From Haladaptatiplasma sp964454575 (GTDB lineage: Archaea; Thermoplasmatota; Thermoplasmata; Halarchaeoplasmatales; Halarchaeoplasmataceae), in the NCBI GenBank assembly GCA_964454575.1, contig CAYVTG010000015.1, forward strand, positions 1 through 33,281: a DNA stretch of 33,281 nt. The letters run 5' to 3'. Positions 30,082 to 33,281 of this stretch are shown in pieces. The notes below the pieces were generated by a model. It did no database searches and had not been told where the DNA came from. It was given only the letters and a program-made list of their open reading frames with translations. The position numbers were made by a program, and so were the translations under genes. How positions within the stretch are numbered: the stretch's first letter is position 1; each line of letters begins with the position of its first letter.

Positions 30082-33000
30082 TTATCCTTCAAGGATCTTT
30101 TTCTTGTTCTTCTCGTATATCTCCGTGGGCATCTTACCTTCGTCATGCGCCTTCTCTAACTTATCGATTTTTTCCTGCTGTTCCGTGGATAATTGAGGTT
30201 CCTCATCCATGGTTTCTTCTTCGAAGATGCCCTCGTCCTCTTCAAAAGCATCTTCATCCTCTTCAAAGACATCTTCATCCTCTTCAAAAGCATCTTCGTC
30301 CTCTTCAAAGACATCTTCATCCTCTTCAAAGTCTATATCCTCTTCAACAGGTTCTTCCATCTCCTCGAATTCGTCTTCTTCGAAGGTATCCTCTTCGGGA
30401 GCAACTGTGGTACTAGATCCTTTTTTACCCAACATCGCCAAGATCAGTATGATCAGTATGATTATACCAGCTAATCCCATTCCGAGATAGAGCCACATCG
30501 GTGTTGTCTGTGCATCCTCAACAGGTTGTGCATTCACTCTAAGGCTGCCCTCCGCAGTTTGAGTGGTTTCTCCATGTGTAGCGAATGCGCTTATCCTGAA
30601 GGTGGTCTGAGTCATAACGTCCTCTGTATGGAAGGTCGTAGTGAATGTTTGATCTGTTTCTCCGGTGTTACTGGTTTTTTCCAACCATGCAGATCCTGTA
30701 GATGGCAGAATGCTCAGTGTTATCTCAGGGTATGTGTCCATAGTTCCGTATATCTCCACAGTGATCTCAGCGGTTTCACCCGAATCGATCTGTGTTTTAT
30801 CTATGTTTACTCCTAATGTAAAAGTAGTTGAGGCCGGGTGTACTGTAGCAACGTACGATCCTGTACCCATTTCAATACCTTTAACCACAGTAGCGGATAT
30901 CACTACATCTGTCATGCCTGTTACTGTGGGAACGCTGTAGTCATACACAAGAGTTCCGCCGTCGTCAGTGAGTTCCGTTCTAGCCTCAAATTCTCCCAGA
31001 GTTGTTTTCAATTCCACCACGGCATCAGGGATCGGATCGCCGTTACCATCTTCTGCAACAACTGTTATCGTGGTATTCGTCCCACTTGTGAGAGAAGCCA
31101 GCATGGTTATGCTCACGGTTAACGAGTCCTCTACCATCTTATGCACAGAGATGTAATTCTGTTTGTTGTGAACGCCTACATGGAATCCGTTCAACCAACC
31201 AGTGTAAACATCCTTTCTATATACCTGATTCATAGTAGGCATATATATCACGGATATAGGCATCTTTTCGATCAGCAAAAGCTGCATATCGTGCATCGCT
31301 TCTTGTCTCTCGTCCTGGTCTAGTATGCCGTTGATATCTTCTATAGCTGCGTCGAGTTCTGAGTCTTGTAGATTGATGAAATTTTCTTCACTATCTGAAT
31401 GGAAAAGAGAGTACATATCCATACCCGGATCGAAGGCACCGTTGTATCTCCCTATGGTTATGTCAAAATCGCCGCTATCCTTTTTAGCTGTAACGTTAGT
31501 AAGGCTCATGGAATTATCCTCGGCATCGAACCAGATAGATCCCAATCCTCCGCCTCCTGCGAGGCCGCTTCCGATACTTCCGGGATTTTCGTCTTCAAGG
31601 CTAATCGGATAATTAACTCCTAAAGAGAAAGGTACTTCGTTTGGCAGGTCTCGGAATCCATTTCCGGTATAATCGAAGAAAGCTGCGTCATCTAGTAGGT
31701 CATTTGCCTCGACGTAATCTTGTTTTACCGCGGATGTGTCTGGATTAAACCAGTACTCATTAGCAGGTGAAACAACGGTTATACCCTTAAAGCCCGCACC
31801 TCCCAAAGTGTCATCTACCATTGTTGTCCTGCCGAACAGATGGTTTATCGAATTTTTAGCAGCTTCTGCATGTTCACTTGTTATATCGTTTTCACCTACT
31901 TTGAATGGGGCACTTTCAGCATTGTAACCAGCGTAAACGAATTCGTTCTTTGGCACCCCTACTATTGCTGAGTTTATCGTGTTTACATATTTAACATAGT
32001 TTCTAGGGTAATATGATTTGATAAGGTCTATTTTGTTGTTTTCAAGTTGATTGATCGCCCCAGCCATATGTGATCCTCCGCTACCGCTTTCACCTAAAAA
32101 TACACCGCTCGAGTCGAATCCCTTAGATGCAACTATAGTCTTGAATACCTGGAACGATACACCATCGATGAAAGGTCTTTCCATGAAGTAATCTTCATTT
32201 GTCACAAGATCGTAAAAGGTGGTGTTGTACTTGTAGCTCGCAGTTATCTCGGTCATGTAAGGTATATAGATATCGGTGATGGTTCCAGTGCTTTTATCCA
32301 ATGTGTAGTTTTCACTTTTTATGTGATAGGTCCCTTCCCACATTACCGGATGATCGGCTATGAATTCGGAATCTTCAGTGTAATTCTCCAACGTACTCTC
32401 TCGTTCGGTTTCATTCTCCGGTAGCTGTAATGTCCCGTAGAGTTCAACCTGATAAACGTCATCGAAAACGAGATTCAGAACTGAGCTTTCAGCTTCGTCT
32501 AATTGTGGATCCCTTAGAAATTCATCTTCGACCTGGTTTCCGATCTCTTCGTTTATCGTTAGATCCATGAAAGGTCCGGAACCCATGTCGTCCGTACCGT
32601 CTTTAACGATAGGGACCTTCAGACCATCTGTGATAAAGAAGGCGGGGTTCAGGCTATCCAATTCGAATGAGATCGTATGGCTGTCGTCAACATTTACGCT
32701 AGTTACTGGGACCATCAACGGACCTTCATAATTCTCGTAAGAGTACTTGACATCCTCTGCGGTCATAGTAGAACCGTCCCAGAATTCAATATCCTCTCTA
32801 AGCGTAACTGTTACATTGTTATCTCCCGTTGTCCAGCTCTCCGCAAGCCATGGTATCATCTTACCGGTTTCTACATCCATGATGGCCAGGGAATCGTACA
32901 TCAGATCTATAAGATCAAGATCCCCTTTAACATGAGTGGTTAACGGGTGTATTTCTTCTGATGGTTCATCTACGATAGCAACACGTAAGATACCTCCGTA

Positions 33001-33132
33001 CATATCTTCGTCCGCAGCCGTTGTGGTATCTGGCATGAGACTGATCCAACCAGTGGTCAGCAGCATCGCAGCCAGGAGAACCATCAGGGTTTTTCTAAGA
33101 CCGACCGAAATCGAAACGCAATTTTTTTTCAT
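30082..33132 (-). CDS. Giant family-5 solute-binding lipoprotein-like protein with C-terminal anchor and acidic tail
   Basis: A 1016-residue protein. A signal peptide lies at ~10-40 (LMVLLAAMLLTTGWISLM). The family-5 (DppA/OppA-like) binding domain starts at about 45 (YGGILRVAIVDEP, ESWTTGDNNVTVTLREDIEFWDGS, AEDVKYSYE) and ends around 650 (DERQEAMHDMQLLLIEKMPISVIYMPTMNQVY). Ig-like or invasin-like domains follow to ~875, then a membrane helix (~879-901). A ~110-residue cytoplasmic tail has FEEDED(A/V) heptads and a SHOCT-like end (QEKIDKLEKAHDEGKMPTEIYEKNKKKIL). It probably captures peptides or similar solutes for an ABC importer not in this window. The ATG follows GGAGG at good distance. Confidence 0.85.
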   Translation of the reverse strand: MKKNCVSISVGLRKTLMVLLAAMLLTTGWISLMPDTTTAADEDMYGGILRVAIVDEPSEEIHPLTTHVKGDLDLIDLMYDSLAIMDVETGKMIPWLAESWTTGDNNVTVTLREDIEFWDGSTMTAEDVKYSYENYEGPLMVPVTSVNVDDSHTISFELDSLNPAFFITDGLKVPIVKDGTDDMGSGPFMDLTINEEIGNQVEDEFLRDPQLDEAESSVLNLVFDDVYQVELYGTLQLPENETERESTLENYTEDSEFIADHPVMWEGTYHIKSENYTLDKSTGTITDIYIPYMTEITASYKYNTTFYDLVTNEDYFMERPFIDGVSFQVFKTIVASKGFDSSGVFLGESGSGGSHMAGAINQLENNKIDLIKSYYPRNYVKYVNTINSAIVGVPKNEFVYAGYNAESAPFKVGENDITSEHAEAAKNSINHLFGRTTMVDDTLGGAGFKGITVVSPANEYWFNPDTSAVKQDYVEANDLLDDAAFFDYTGNGFRDLPNEVPFSLGVNYPISLEDENPGSIGSGLAGGGGLGSIWFDAEDNSMSLTNVTAKKDSGDFDITIGRYNGAFDPGMDMYSLFHSDSEENFINLQDSELDAAIEDINGILDQDERQEAMHDMQLLLIEKMPISVIYMPTMNQVYRKDVYTGWLNGFHVGVHNKQNYISVHKMVEDSLTVSITMLASLTSGTNTTITVVAEDGNGDPIPDAVVELKTTLGEFEARTELTDDGGTLVYDYSVPTVTGMTDVVISATVVKGIEMGTGSYVATVHPASTTFTLGVNIDKTQIDSGETAEITVEIYGTMDTYPEITLSILPSTGSAWLEKTSNTGETDQTFTTTFHTEDVMTQTTFRISAFATHGETTQTAEGSLRVNAQPVEDAQTTPMWLYLGMGLAGIIILIILILAMLGKKGSSTTVAPEEDTFEEDEFEEMEEPVEEDIDFEEDEDVFEEDEDAFEEDEDVFEEDEDAFEEDEGIFEEETMDEEPQLSTEQQEKIDKLEKAHDEGKMPTEIYEKNKKKILEG
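30223..30330 (-). repeat. 21-bp repeats encoding acidic heptads
   Basis: About five units of a 21-base repeat encode FEEDEDV/FEEDEDA/FEEDEGI in the tail of the solute-binding protein. Near-identical DNA units imply slippage, so the copy number may vary. The repeats also create long serine-rich open frames on the opposite strand, which are not genes. Confidence 0.75.
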
Positions 33133-33206
33133 TTGTAATCCTCCTATCTAGGTATTTGTATTATGCTAGACTGATAGCAGATATTTGGCATGCAATTGTT
33201 GGGGGT

Positions 33207-33220
33207 GTATTTATAAGTTT
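33207..33220 (-). promoter_or_regulatory. TATA box of the solute-binding protein gene
   Basis: Minus strand AAACTTATAAATAC, ~80 bases before the ATG, which allows a ~50-base leader carrying the GGAGG SD. Upstream of it (33237-33281) lie two short palindromes, TTCAG-N4-CTGAA and TTCTGA-N-TCAGAA; nothing else is visible at the window end. Confidence 0.5.
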
Positions 33221-33281
33221 TCAAACTTTGTAAGAGTTCAGCTTTCTGAAGTTGTAGGTTGAGACATATTCTGATTCAGAA

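Noticed and set aside
30223..30330. Regular 21-bp repeats considered as a CRISPR-like or minisatellite array
   Set aside because: No spacers, in-frame in a coding sequence, and they encode acidic heptads.
30193..30490. Serine/lysine-rich and Phe/Leu-rich open frames on the + strand
   Set aside because: They are shadows of the acidic repeat (Glu/Asp codons read in reverse give Ser, Phe and Leu) in the solute-binding protein.

Overview
The window looks like chromosomal DNA from a euryarchaeon, most plausibly related to the Thermoplasmatota. The archaeal assignment rests on gene content: archaeal-type LeuRS, the short archaeal triosephosphate isomerase, Hef helicase-nuclease, a DacZ-type diadenylate cyclase, Trm-G10, DUF504, DUF63, PRC-barrel and translin-family proteins. 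It also rests on promoter structure. Many genes have a TATA-like box about 25-30 bases before the start codon and little or no leader, and others have a Shine-Dalgarno (SD) sequence. The narrower lineage is an inference, mainly from the zinc-ribbon/proline-rich/propeller membrane protein and the pilin-like pair. I saw no rRNA, tRNA, CRISPR array or transposase.

Region 1 (1-2260) is visibly AT-richer than the rest. It holds a tandemly duplicated three-gene cassette: a Vps62-like protein plus two small membrane proteins. The Vps62-like gene is broken in copy 1 and cut down to its last ~60 residues in copy 2. The region ends in a fragment of a metallophosphoesterase gene next to a perfect 13-bp tandem repeat. 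This is accessory, decaying DNA.

Region 2 (2460-7740) holds a small membrane protein paired with a double winged-helix regulator, a PRC-barrel protein, purD overlapping a translin-family gene, a DUF504 protein and a membrane-anchored propeller protein.

Region 3 (7880-12240, + strand) is a redox/hydrolase group: an RlmN/Cfr-like radical SAM protein, a cysteine hydrolase, a thioredoxin-reductase-fold flavoprotein without its CxxC, a creatininase-family hydrolase, and a DUF362 protein with two 4Fe-4S clusters. It is the best candidate here for an undescribed pathway.

Region 4 (12237-20016) carries tpiA, leuS, and a compact UDP-GlcNAc precursor operon (a GlmU-like bifunctional enzyme, glmS, and an overlapping DUF63 membrane protein).

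Region 5 (20100-25350) has a ribbon-helix-helix regulator with a palindromic promoter, two overlapping pilin-like genes, a divergent site-2-protease-type peptidase with a large glycosylation-sequon-rich tail, Trm-G10, thioredoxin and a winged-helix regulator.

Region 6 (25399-33281) has hef with twin palindromes upstream, a small zinc protein that may start at CTG, RNase Z, dacZ, and a very large solute-binding protein with a C-terminal membrane anchor, an acidic heptad-repeat tail and a SHOCT-like end.
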